From positions 1 through 44,707 of IMG/VR virus record IMGVR_UViG_3300037235_000071: 44,707 nucleotides of DNA; one strand, given 5' to 3'. The notes below the pieces were generated by a model, which had not been told where the DNA came from, made no database searches, and saw only the letters and a program-made list of their open reading frames with translations. Position 1 is the stretch's first letter. Each line of letters begins with the position of its first letter. Of the stretch, positions 29,747 to 37,664 are shown in pieces. The DNA comes from a virus. The position numbers were made by a program, and so were the translations under genes.

Positions 29747-30975
29747 TTTCACTAGATCAATCATATAAATATGATAAAGATCAATTTGAACTTCTCAAGA
29801 AGTCAATTGAGATTAATGGACTTTTTCACTCAGTAATTCTTCAAGAGACTTTTGAATATCCTGGAGATTTTATAATAGAGTCAGGAAATTGCAAATTTTA
29901 TAAAATAATAGCGGGGCGCGCCCGTTTTTTAGCACTTAAAGAATTAGGAAAAACAGAAATACTAGCTAAAGTATTACCTTACAATTGCTCCAACCCTCAC
30001 GAAATAGCACTTCACGAGAATCTACGTCGTAATAATCTTCCTTGGTACGAGCAAGTTGAATTAGAGAAAGAACTTCATGACCTTCGTACACAACAACATG
30101 GAGAGAAGAAAAAAGGACGACCATTTGAAGGAGACTCCAAACAAGGCTGGTCACAGAACGATACAGCAAGAGAACTTGGACTTGCACTTGGGACATTCTC
30201 TCAAGATATGGCTCTAGCAACTGAGTTGCAAAAGAATCCTTATTTACGAGATGTTAAAGATAAGTCAACTGCTTTAAAAATAATCAGACAAATAAATAAG
30301 CAGCAAATAGCTGAAATAGAGCAAATGCTTCCAAGTGAGTTAGAGCTTGACGATATTCTTCTAGGTGATTCTGCAGTAATTCTTAAGTCATTTCCTAATG
30401 ACACTTTTGATGCCTGCATTACAGATCCTTTATGGTCTGAGTATAAAGATGAAGAACTTAGATCAGCACAAGATAAATTTTTACCAATTTACTTTGAACT
30501 ATTTAGAGTTCTTAAAAGAGATTCCTTTTTGATAATAATAACTTCCTCTACAGACTTTCCATTTTATATTAGAGAGCTCCCAAAAATAGGATTTAGAGTT
30601 CAATCTTACCCAATAATATGGCAAAAAACAAAAACCATTACTTATGGAAGAGCTCCTTGGCAATTTGCTAGGGATTATGAACCAATAGTAGTAGCTGTTA
30701 AAGGAGATCCTATACTTACTGTAAGAACAGAGATGAGTTCTATCCTTAAATTTGATAATTTACACTACTCAAAAATGATACACCCTCATGAGAAACCTAT
30801 AGAGCTAATTGAAAATATTATAAAATTAATTACCAATCCTGGAGCTAAAATTATTGATCCTTTTGCAGGAAGCTTTGTAGTTTGCGAGGCTTGCAGAAAA
30901 ACTGATAGGAGGTTTATTGGGATAGATATTAATAAAGAATTTTATGATAAAGGAAAGGAAAGATTAAATTTATGA
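29716..30975 (+). CDS. ParB-domain DNA methyltransferase
   Basis: A 419-residue fusion. Residues 1-190 form a ParB-like domain (GRARFLALKELG, ALHENLRRNNLPWYEQVELE) with a helix-turn-helix near GWSQNDTARELGLALGTFSQ. Residues about 205-419 form an amino-methyltransferase of the beta order: motif IV TDPLWSEY (about 235, DPLW instead of DPPY/W), then HPHEKP, then motif I DPFAGSF (about 380) and FIGIDINKE. It should methylate adenine N6 or cytosine N4. It may protect phage DNA or mark it for timing. Confidence 0.85.
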   Translation: MDQNIPINQIISLDQSYKYDKDQFELLKKSIEINGLFHSVILQETFEYPGDFIIESGNCKFYKIIAGRARFLALKELGKTEILAKVLPYNCSNPHEIALHENLRRNNLPWYEQVELEKELHDLRTQQHGEKKKGRPFEGDSKQGWSQNDTARELGLALGTFSQDMALATELQKNPYLRDVKDKSTALKIIRQINKQQIAEIEQMLPSELELDDILLGDSAVILKSFPNDTFDACITDPLWSEYKDEELRSAQDKFLPIYFELFRVLKRDSFLIIITSSTDFPFYIRELPKIGFRVQSYPIIWQKTKTITYGRAPWQFARDYEPIVVAVKGDPILTVRTEMSSILKFDNLHYSKMIHPHEKPIELIENIIKLITNPGAKIIDPFAGSFVVCEACRKTDRRFIGIDINKEFYDKGKERLNL

Positions 30976-30984
30976 GTAGAAGAA

Positions 30985-31089
30985 ATGGTGGTAGAGTTCT
31001 AGAGGGAAAGAGTTTCTTGTGATAAACTTATAGAGAGGTTAAAGGAGATAGTAAGAAATGAACATCTTAATAAGAACAATAGATCATAA
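30985..31089 (+). pseudogene. short ORF interrupted by TAG
   Basis: From ATG 30985 the frame reads MVVEF, then TAG, then RERVSCDKLIERLKEIVRNE up to TAA at 31089. The second part looks like coding sequence. It may be a decayed small gene. TAG is used as a normal stop elsewhere in this genome, so read-through is unlikely. Confidence 0.25.
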
Positions 31090-31426
31090 GAAACAAAGAT
31101 ATCCTACAGTAGGAGATTGGGAATTTATTGAGCCTGGGCCTCATTTAGTAATAAGAGTCTCTGATTTAGGTGATCCAAAATTAAACACACTCATAGCAAT
31201 TCATGAATTAGTTGAAGCAATACTTTGTAAATTCAATGGCCCAGAAATAACAACTCAAATAGTTGACGAATTTGACCTATCTCATCCTGAACTTGAGGAA
31301 CCTGGTGAAAGTCTTAATTGTCCTTATATGACCCAACATTTAGTTGCATCTGATGTTGAGAAAATGATTGCTGATAGATTAAAAGTTGACTGGAATAGCT
31401 ATTGTGAGAAAGTAAAGTCCTTATGA
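31058..31426 (+). CDS. unknown protein with HELVE metal-site motif
   Basis: A 122-residue protein with IHELVEAILCKFNG at about residue 48, resembling the HExxE/HExxH helix of metal-dependent hydrolases. The third ligand could be among Asp/His residues at 73-80 (DEFDLSHPELEE). Its stop overlaps the polymerase ATG. Similar short phage proteins are annotated only as hypothetical, as far as I know. Confidence 0.6.
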   Translation: MNILIRTIDHKKQRYPTVGDWEFIEPGPHLVIRVSDLGDPKLNTLIAIHELVEAILCKFNGPEITTQIVDEFDLSHPELEEPGESLNCPYMTQHLVASDVEKMIADRLKVDWNSYCEKVKSL

Positions 31427-33897
31427 TCTACGTTCCAGCTGAAGGACCATCAAATGCAAAACTAGCGATAGTAGGAGAAGCTCCAGGAGCTGAGGAGGAA
31501 CGACTTGGACGACCCTTTGTTGGAAGTACTGGAAAAATTGTTGATGACGTGCTTACATCACTTAGGATATCAAGAGAAGAAGTTTATCTTACTAACGTCG
31601 TTAAAGTTAGACCTCCAGGAAATAACATTGACTCACTGCATCTTATTGGGAGGAGTATCGACGAATTTATCCCACAGCTCAGAACCGAAATTGAGAAACT
31701 TCAACCAAATTGTATCCTCGCTCTCGGGAATACAGCTCTTACAGCACTCACAGGATATCATGGAATTGAAAAGTATCGTGGATCGATTCTCCCATGTTCC
31801 CTCGCACAAGGTAAAGTAGTTCCTTCAATTCATCCAGCTAGTCTTCTTCATGCTGAAGGTGATTCTTCACTTCGCTCGTGGAAAGACTTAACTTTTATTA
31901 AGTGGGACTTTGCGCGCGCGATTAAACAGAGTCAATTCTCAGAATATAATCCTCCAAGACGTAATCTAATAGTCGCGCGCGACGCTTTACAACTAGATAG
32001 ATTCCTCAGAAAATATGAAGGCTCACCTTACGTTTCTGTTGACATTGAAACCTTTAAAACAATTCCTCTTTGCATTGGGCTTGCTTTTAATTCAGAGGAA
32101 GCTATAAGTGTTCCTCTTTTCTTTTCTCCAATGACAAGAAATGATCAGATTGAATGCTGGAGACTTTGTGCAGAGTTACTTGCAGATGTTAATATAGGAA
32201 AGATTGGGCAGAATTTTAAATTTGACCAGAGGCTTCTAAGGAATTGCGTCAATGACACAGTTAATTTCGGTTTTAAAGTCAACTCTTTCTTTTTTGATAC
32301 AATGCTGGCCTTTCGTACTTTATATCCTGAGCTTCCCAGTTCTCTACAGTTTAGCACTTCGGTCCTTACAGAGGAGCCATACTATAAAGATGAAGGAAAA
32401 GAATATAATCCAAAAAAGGATAAATTTGATCGTCTGTTATTATACAACGCCAAGGATGCCGCTGTCACTTATGAAGTATTTGAACGAGAATCATGTGAAC
32501 TTGAATCGTGTGGAATCCTTGACTTCTTTTTCACAAGAGTCATGCCATTGCATCCGTTTTACTCCAGAATCGAACTTAGAGGAATAAAACGAGATGAGTT
32601 TCAGAAGAGAGTTTTAGAAGAAAAATACAAAGAACAAAAAGATACTCTTCAAGCAGAACTTTATTCCTTGACTCGTTCTTACCTTGACGACCCAATAAAT
32701 GTCTCTTCTAATGGAAGAAACGGTGACGTCCCTAAATTACTTTTTGGATTAATGAAGATTCCTGTAAGAAAAAGTACTGATGAAAAAACTCTTGATGCTT
32801 TAATGAGGAATGCAGTTAAAGATCCTGAGAAGAAACGAGTTCTTGAACTAATTCTTGAAATAAGAAAAGTGAGGAAAACAATTGGAACCTATATTGACCA
32901 TGAAGTTGACTATAGAGGAAGAACACTCACCAGTGTTAGAATTGCACTTGAAACTGGACGAACTTCCAATGGAATCCTCAAAGCCCCAGTCACCACTAAG
33001 CCAATGGGCCTTGCTTTTCAGACTATTACTAAGCATGGAGAAGTTGGTATGGACTTGCGATCAATGTTCGTACCTGATGAAGGTTACGTTCTTATCGAGC
33101 CTGACTTATCAGGAGCAGAAGCAAGAGTTGTTGCAATTCTCGCGCGTGATGAAAGGCTTCTCAAAATCTTTAAATACAACCTCGACCTTCACAGAATCAC
33201 AACTGGCTGGATAGATGATACTTGTCCTGATGATCTTTTGAATACTTTTTTCGAGGAACTTAGTGAAATTAAAATTCATGAGTTGAAAGACAAAATAAAC
33301 AAAATCTTAAAAGGAGTTATAAATGATGAGCAACGACAAGTTGGAAAAAAGTTCCGTCACGCAGGACATTATGACATGGGAAAGAGAGAGGCTTCAAGAC
33401 AAACAGGGTTTTCTGAGTGGAAAACTAAACAAATACTTGACAAATTTCATGCAACTAATCCAAATATTAGGGGAGTCTTTCACAAAGAAATAATTGAAGC
33501 ATTAAGAGATAATAATAGGATACTCATTTCTCCTCATGGAAGGAGAAGACAATTCCTGAATCGCTGGGGTGATGAACTTTTTAAAGAGGCTTATGCGGAT
33601 TTACCTCAAGCAACGGTAACAGACCATCTTAAATTCTCTGCTCAAGTTATAGAAAGACGTGCACCTTGGATTCAAATGCTCTCAGAAAGTCATGATTCAT
33701 TCCTTGCTCAAGTTCCTTTAGCAATAGGGGAACAATATCCATTTAAGTATGTTGATAGAACTAAAATAATCACTGAAGAAGAGCTTCAGAAACCTATTGA
33801 TTTCAGTAAATGTTCTCTTCCAAGAGGAGAATTGATTATACCTTGTGAATTTTCAATAGGAGAGAAGAATTGGGAAAATATGAGGAAAATAGCATGA
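31423..33897 (+). CDS. uracil-DNA glycosylase / DNA polymerase A fusion
   Basis: An 824-residue replicative polymerase. Residues 1-165 form a family-4-like uracil-DNA glycosylase: GEAPG (18-22), RPFVGSTGK, TNVVKVRPPGN and HPAS (about 137). The four Fe-S cysteines of family 4 are not seen. Then come 3'-5' exonuclease motifs VSVDIETF (about 205), GQNFKFDQ (about 262) and YNAKDAAVTY (about 341), and polymerase motifs A DLSGAEARV (about 559), B RQVGKKFRHAGHYDMG (about 639) and C SESHDSF (about 755). In motif B a His takes the place of the usual Phe/Tyr, and motif C is HDS instead of HDE. Confidence 0.93.
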   Translation: MIYVPAEGPSNAKLAIVGEAPGAEEERLGRPFVGSTGKIVDDVLTSLRISREEVYLTNVVKVRPPGNNIDSLHLIGRSIDEFIPQLRTEIEKLQPNCILALGNTALTALTGYHGIEKYRGSILPCSLAQGKVVPSIHPASLLHAEGDSSLRSWKDLTFIKWDFARAIKQSQFSEYNPPRRNLIVARDALQLDRFLRKYEGSPYVSVDIETFKTIPLCIGLAFNSEEAISVPLFFSPMTRNDQIECWRLCAELLADVNIGKIGQNFKFDQRLLRNCVNDTVNFGFKVNSFFFDTMLAFRTLYPELPSSLQFSTSVLTEEPYYKDEGKEYNPKKDKFDRLLLYNAKDAAVTYEVFERESCELESCGILDFFFTRVMPLHPFYSRIELRGIKRDEFQKRVLEEKYKEQKDTLQAELYSLTRSYLDDPINVSSNGRNGDVPKLLFGLMKIPVRKSTDEKTLDALMRNAVKDPEKKRVLELILEIRKVRKTIGTYIDHEVDYRGRTLTSVRIALETGRTSNGILKAPVTTKPMGLAFQTITKHGEVGMDLRSMFVPDEGYVLIEPDLSGAEARVVAILARDERLLKIFKYNLDLHRITTGWIDDTCPDDLLNTFFEELSEIKIHELKDKINKILKGVINDEQRQVGKKFRHAGHYDMGKREASRQTGFSEWKTKQILDKFHATNPNIRGVFHKEIIEALRDNNRILISPHGRRRQFLNRWGDELFKEAYADLPQATVTDHLKFSAQVIERRAPWIQMLSESHDSFLAQVPLAIGEQYPFKYVDRTKIITEEELQKPIDFSKCSLPRGELIIPCEFSIGEKNWENMRKIA

Positions 33898-34118
33898 AAA
33901 ATACTCAAGTAATCTCTAATCAAGACCCTCCAGTAGAACTTGGATTCATGCGTAATGGCTTCTTTGCGTGGCCTAATAGAAAGTATAAATGTAAATCGTG
34001 TAATGTTATTTTTGAGTCAAACAATGGAAATGTTCATCGTTGTCAAGAATGTAGAAAGAGCCATAAAAAACAGCTTCAAAGAGATTGGCACAAGAAAAAT
34101 AGGAGAAATAAAAAATGA
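33894..34118 (+). CDS. small zinc-ribbon protein
   Basis: A 74-residue protein with KCKSCNVIFESN and HRCQECRKSHK, a CxxC-x-CxxC zinc ribbon, and a very basic C-terminus. The ATG at 33894 overlaps the polymerase stop and is preferred to an upstream TTG. It may be a DNA-binding helper of the polymerase. Confidence 0.6.
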   Translation: MKNTQVISNQDPPVELGFMRNGFFAWPNRKYKCKSCNVIFESNNGNVHRCQECRKSHKKQLQRDWHKKNRRNKK

Positions 34119-34273
34119 ATCAGTTAGAAGCAACAATTCATTCATCCTCAAATCCAGATTGTCCTGCTTGTCAAGAGAAAAGAATGCACAAAGAGGAAGA
34201 ATGGAAAAAATATCATCCTTTAGCAGGAACAGGTCATTCAAGAGAACATGGAAGTCCTATTAAGAAGCAATAA
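34115..34273 (+). CDS. small Cys/His protein (short ORF)
   Basis: A 52-residue protein with DCPACQEKRMHKEEEW and GHSREHGSP, a possible CxxC..H..H site. Its start and stop overlap both neighbours. The function is unknown. Confidence 0.5.
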   Translation: MNQLEATIHSSSNPDCPACQEKRMHKEEEWKKYHPLAGTGHSREHGSPIKKQ

Positions 34274-35502
34274 TGACCGATTGGCTCGATACCCTTTTAG
34301 ATTCAGCCAAGGAATCCGAAAGCCCATCACGTTACTTCTGGTGGTCAGGACTTGCTGCTATCTCTGCTACAGTAGGAAAGAGAGTTTATCTTCAAAGAGG
34401 AGCTTTTTATAAACTTTATCCTAATATTTATGTTGCTTTAGTTTCAGCACGTTCAGGACTAAGAAAAGGCATTCCAATTATGACTGCTAAGAGGCTAGTC
34501 ACTGGATTAGATTCGGTGCGCGTCATTTCTGGGTGCAACTCAATTCAAGCTCTAACTAAAGAATTATCAATGCAACAGACTTTCAAATCAGGAGCTGTAA
34601 TCAACGAAGCACAAGGAATGATGATATCTGATGAATTTGAGTCATTTATAACTGAAGATCCAAGAGCATTGACTTATTTAACAGCACTTCATAATACTCA
34701 TGAGCATGAAGATTCTTGGAAGAAACGACTTAAAGGTTCACCTCTTGAAGAACTTAAATCACCATGTTTAACTTTACTTGTAGCATCTAATGAGGCACTA
34801 TTTGAATCAATGGTTAAGCAGAAAGACATTGAAGGAGGTTTCATTGCAAGAACTTTTATAGTTCACGAGAGTAGAAGAAAGTTAATAAATGATTTAATGT
34901 ATACAGAAGAAGAGATAAAACTTCTTTTAGAGGAGGATACTAAAAGTTATGATATACTTCTTAATAGACTTAAAGAAATAAATAAACTTTCAGGAAAAAT
35001 TACTCTTTCATTTGAAGCTGTGAATTTATATAGACACTGGTATGAACAGTTATCCGTTGTTGATACTGATGATAGAACAGGATCATTTGATCGTTTAGGA
35101 GATCAAGTACTTAAAGTAGCAATGTTAATTTCAATTTCAAATAATGATTCTCTTGTAATAAGTGATAAAGATTTACTTAGAGCAATAGAGGCGTCAGAAC
35201 ATTGTATACTAAACGCGCGCGCGATATCGATGGAGAAGGAAAAAGGAGATATTAATCCAGTAATTGAAAAAGTACTAAAAGAACTAATAAAAGCTGATAA
35301 TCAAATAATAACAAGGAAAAGACTAATGATGAATACTCATATAGAATCAATAATCTTAGATCGAGCACTTGATACGCTAATACAGCGTGGTGCTATAGAT
35401 GAGCCAAGAAGAAACTCAAGAAAGGAAGTTTACTACAAAATGAAAAAAGAGGTTTACGAGACATACGTGAAGTTTAAGAGTTCAGAAAGGAAGGCAAACT
35501 GA
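34273..35502 (+). CDS. DUF3987-like P-loop ATPase, probable replicative helicase
   Basis: A 409-residue protein with N-terminal SPSRYFWWSGLAAISATVGK, a degenerate Walker A (SARSGLRKGIP, about 58-68) and a Walker B-like ISDEFESFI. A helical middle and a winged-helix-like C-terminal section (RKRLMMNTHIESIILDRALD) follow. This matches the DUF3987 group found where phages carry primase-helicase functions. The weak P-loop makes the activity uncertain. Its position next to the polymerase supports a role in DNA unwinding. Confidence 0.65.
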   Translation: MTDWLDTLLDSAKESESPSRYFWWSGLAAISATVGKRVYLQRGAFYKLYPNIYVALVSARSGLRKGIPIMTAKRLVTGLDSVRVISGCNSIQALTKELSMQQTFKSGAVINEAQGMMISDEFESFITEDPRALTYLTALHNTHEHEDSWKKRLKGSPLEELKSPCLTLLVASNEALFESMVKQKDIEGGFIARTFIVHESRRKLINDLMYTEEEIKLLLEEDTKSYDILLNRLKEINKLSGKITLSFEAVNLYRHWYEQLSVVDTDDRTGSFDRLGDQVLKVAMLISISNNDSLVISDKDLLRAIEASEHCILNARAISMEKEKGDINPVIEKVLKELIKADNQIITRKRLMMNTHIESIILDRALDTLIQRGAIDEPRRNSRKEVYYKMKKEVYETYVKFKSSERKAN

Positions 35503-35807
35503 TGGAAGAAGCTAAAAGAGATAAAAAAGCATTTAGGTATGATATATTATCAGGTCAATTTCTTTATGAAATGGCTAGAATAGCTAATTATGGAGCTGAA
35601 CATTATGGGGATTTTAATTGGTGTAAATCAAGGTTGACAGGTGAAAAGGGACCGATAAATCATATATATGATCACATAAGAAAATATCAAGAGAATGAAC
35701 CTTATGATCATACTGAGATAGGGACGGAGAGAAAAATACATTTAGCAGCTATAGCTTTTAATGCTATGATGGAATACTGGTATGAATGCCACCCAGAAGT
35801 TAAATAA
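35502..35807 (+). CDS. dATP/dGTP diphosphohydrolase-like protein
   Basis: A 101-residue protein with YGAEHYGDFNW, NHIYDHIRKYQENEPYDHTE and HLAAIAFNAMMEYW. This matches the small N-terminal domain family named dATP/dGTP diphosphohydrolase (DUF5664-like), which has conserved YGA.KYG..NW and H.....HI..... patterns. It may hydrolyse purine dNTPs to shape the pool. The family function is little tested. Confidence 0.7.
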   Translation: MEEAKRDKKAFRYDILSGQFLYEMARIANYGAEHYGDFNWCKSRLTGEKGPINHIYDHIRKYQENEPYDHTEIGTERKIHLAAIAFNAMMEYWYECHPEVK

Positions 35808-35976
35808 GAAACTTGAGAAAGAATTCTTCTCTTTAGCAGGAGTAATGCTAAAATGTCTTCATTACGAACTACATGAGCCAGGAGATAAAGTGTGGTTTAT
35901 GTTGGGTTATATGGATTATGCAGCAGAAATGGGGTTAATTCTTGAACTACAATCAATGGCTAATAAAGCAGTTTAA
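35782..35976 (+). CDS. small early protein
   Basis: A 64-residue helical protein (MNATQKLNKKLEKEFFSLAG) overlapping the diphosphohydrolase gene by 26 bases. It has paired aromatic residues (VWFMLGYMDYAAEMG). The function is unknown. Confidence 0.5.
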   Translation: MNATQKLNKKLEKEFFSLAGVMLKCLHYELHEPGDKVWFMLGYMDYAAEMGLILELQSMANKAV

Positions 35977-36097
35977 CCATATAGTTCAATACAAATGTGG
36001 CTGTGCAACTTTAGGTCCAGATGTTCTAGCTCTTTGTCTAAAACATGAGCTGAAGGACTTTAAGGTTTATTCAGTTGATTCAACTCTCTTGCCTTAA
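35942..36097 (+). CDS. last early ORF, Cys/His motif, TTG start
   Basis: A frame of 51 codons opened by TTG 35942, containing YKCGCATLGPDVLALCLKHE, a CxC...C..H zinc-type motif common in small phage proteins. It overlaps the end of the convergent late gene by 38 bases. The motif is the main support. I see no terminator between the two converging arms. Confidence 0.4.
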   Translation: MNYNQWLIKQFNHIVQYKCGCATLGPDVLALCLKHELKDFKVYSVDSTLLP

Positions 36098-37664
36098 TAA
36101 TTGCATTCTCAAGAGTTCTCAAAGAAGCAACTCTCTTAAGACCAGCTTCATCAGAGATAGCTTTAAGATATTCATAAGTTCTAGGTATTTTCTCTAAATC
36201 AATTTTATTCTTTAATAAGTGTTTAGCTAATGTACTTTCCTTAGCAAGTCGTGCATCTGATTGACTTTCCTCAATCTGTCTCTCAGTTATTGGTGATTTT
36301 GGTGGTGGATCAACTGTATATGTCTTTACTGCATCTGGAGCATCAACTATAAGACCTTGACCAGGACGTTGTGAAGGAATGAAACCTCCTCCTTGAAGTT
36401 CTTTAGGGGCAGTTAAATTAGGCTCAATTACTTGACTTTCAAGAGGAGACTTTACTTCTAAGTGAGAATTAATTTTGTTTTGAAGTTCTTCATCACTTAA
36501 AGATCCTTTAACTTCAGGAGTCTTAGATTTAATAGGCTCAACTTTCAAACTCTTCTTTTCAGATTTTCCTTCAGGCTTTTTAGTAATCTCCTCTTCTTCA
36601 TCTTCCTCATCCTCAATAGATTTCTTCAGCAACTCAGTTAAATGTTCAGCATCTTGAGGTTTATATTTAAGCTCAGTAATAAGTCTACTATGAAATTCTT
36701 CAGGTTCAATTCGTCCTATTTTAACAAGTCTTTCTAGTTGTCCAACACTTAAAGTTTTTGGTGTTTCTTCAACTCCAGGAGATTTAGTATTCTTTTCAGC
36801 AAGAGAAGTTCTTACTTCAGCTTTATGAAGCTCTTTAGTTTCAGGAGCTAAATCATTCATCTTATCAATTGAAGCATCAAATTGTTCAGGAGTAATTATT
36901 CCTTTTGTAGCAGCAGTCTTTAGTTGATTAATTGATGGTCCTTTTCCTGGAGGAGCAACTATTTCTTGAGGTTTTTTTCCGTAATTAACTAATTCTTTAG
37001 CTCCAGCAACCAAACCTTGACCCATTTGTCTAAGTCCTGGTCTAGTAAGGAGAGCTGTACTGAAATCACTGCCAGGAACTCCTAGAGCTTTCATACCAGC
37101 ACCTGTAGCCATACCAGCACCAGCTTTACCAAAGCCTTTAGCTAAATCAGGTGCAGCAACTTTAGCAGCAGAAGAAACTCTTTTTCCTATTGGAGTCTCT
37201 AAAGCACCTTTAAAAAGGAATGGTGCTAATGCTTCAACAGCGTGCGCGCCACCTTGTCCATACTGACCAGATCCTAATTCATCTCCAGCAGTAGCAGCTA
37301 GAGGTCCTACACCTGGAATAGCACCAGCGAGATAATGACCTGCTCCAGAGAGGTATTCACCTTTATTAATATCTTCTTTTCCTTGTTGAAATTGCTCGTG
37401 ACTCGCGCGCCCCATTGCAGGAATAATTCCTAATGGCCTCTCATCTCCTTTTTCACCAGTTCCAGTTGCCATTAAAGAAGATGGAATATTAGAAATATCT
37501 TTTCCTAAAGTAGTCCAGAATCCAGCATCTTGTGGAGGAGCATTAACCTTAAGATATTCCTGATTTTTCTGGTAATTAGGATTAGACTCTACTTGCTTCT
37601 TAGCAAGAAGACTTTTATAAGTTTGAAGTTGTTCATCTGATAATGATGATAGATCAACTGGCAT
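36060..37664 (-). CDS. ejection-type internal virion protein 1
   Basis: A 534-residue protein. Its N-terminus (VDLSSLSDEQLQTYKSLLAK) is a pattern common in podovirus ejection proteins. Residues 75-200 are Gly/Ala-rich (AGAIPGVGPLAATAGDELGS, KAGAGMATGAGMKALG), as in proteins that enter membranes during DNA ejection. The C-terminal half is charged and helical with an acidic EDEEDEEEEI run. It is the last gene of the late arm. Confidence 0.6.
   Translation of the reverse strand: MPVDLSSLSDEQLQTYKSLLAKKQVESNPNYQKNQEYLKVNAPPQDAGFWTTLGKDISNIPSSLMATGTGEKGDERPLGIIPAMGRASHEQFQQGKEDINKGEYLSGAGHYLAGAIPGVGPLAATAGDELGSGQYGQGGAHAVEALAPFLFKGALETPIGKRVSSAAKVAAPDLAKGFGKAGAGMATGAGMKALGVPGSDFSTALLTRPGLRQMGQGLVAGAKELVNYGKKPQEIVAPPGKGPSINQLKTAATKGIITPEQFDASIDKMNDLAPETKELHKAEVRTSLAEKNTKSPGVEETPKTLSVGQLERLVKIGRIEPEEFHSRLITELKYKPQDAEHLTELLKKSIEDEEDEEEEITKKPEGKSEKKSLKVEPIKSKTPEVKGSLSDEELQNKINSHLEVKSPLESQVIEPNLTAPKELQGGGFIPSQRPGQGLIVDAPDAVKTYTVDPPPKSPITERQIEESQSDARLAKESTLAKHLLKNKIDLEKIPRTYEYLKAISDEAGLKRVASLRTLENAIIKARELNQLNKP

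Noticed and set aside
30985-31089. Recoded TAG (stop reassignment)
   Set aside because: TAG ends other genes normally (29395-29397, 21004-21006, 44507-44509), so a decayed ORF is more likely.
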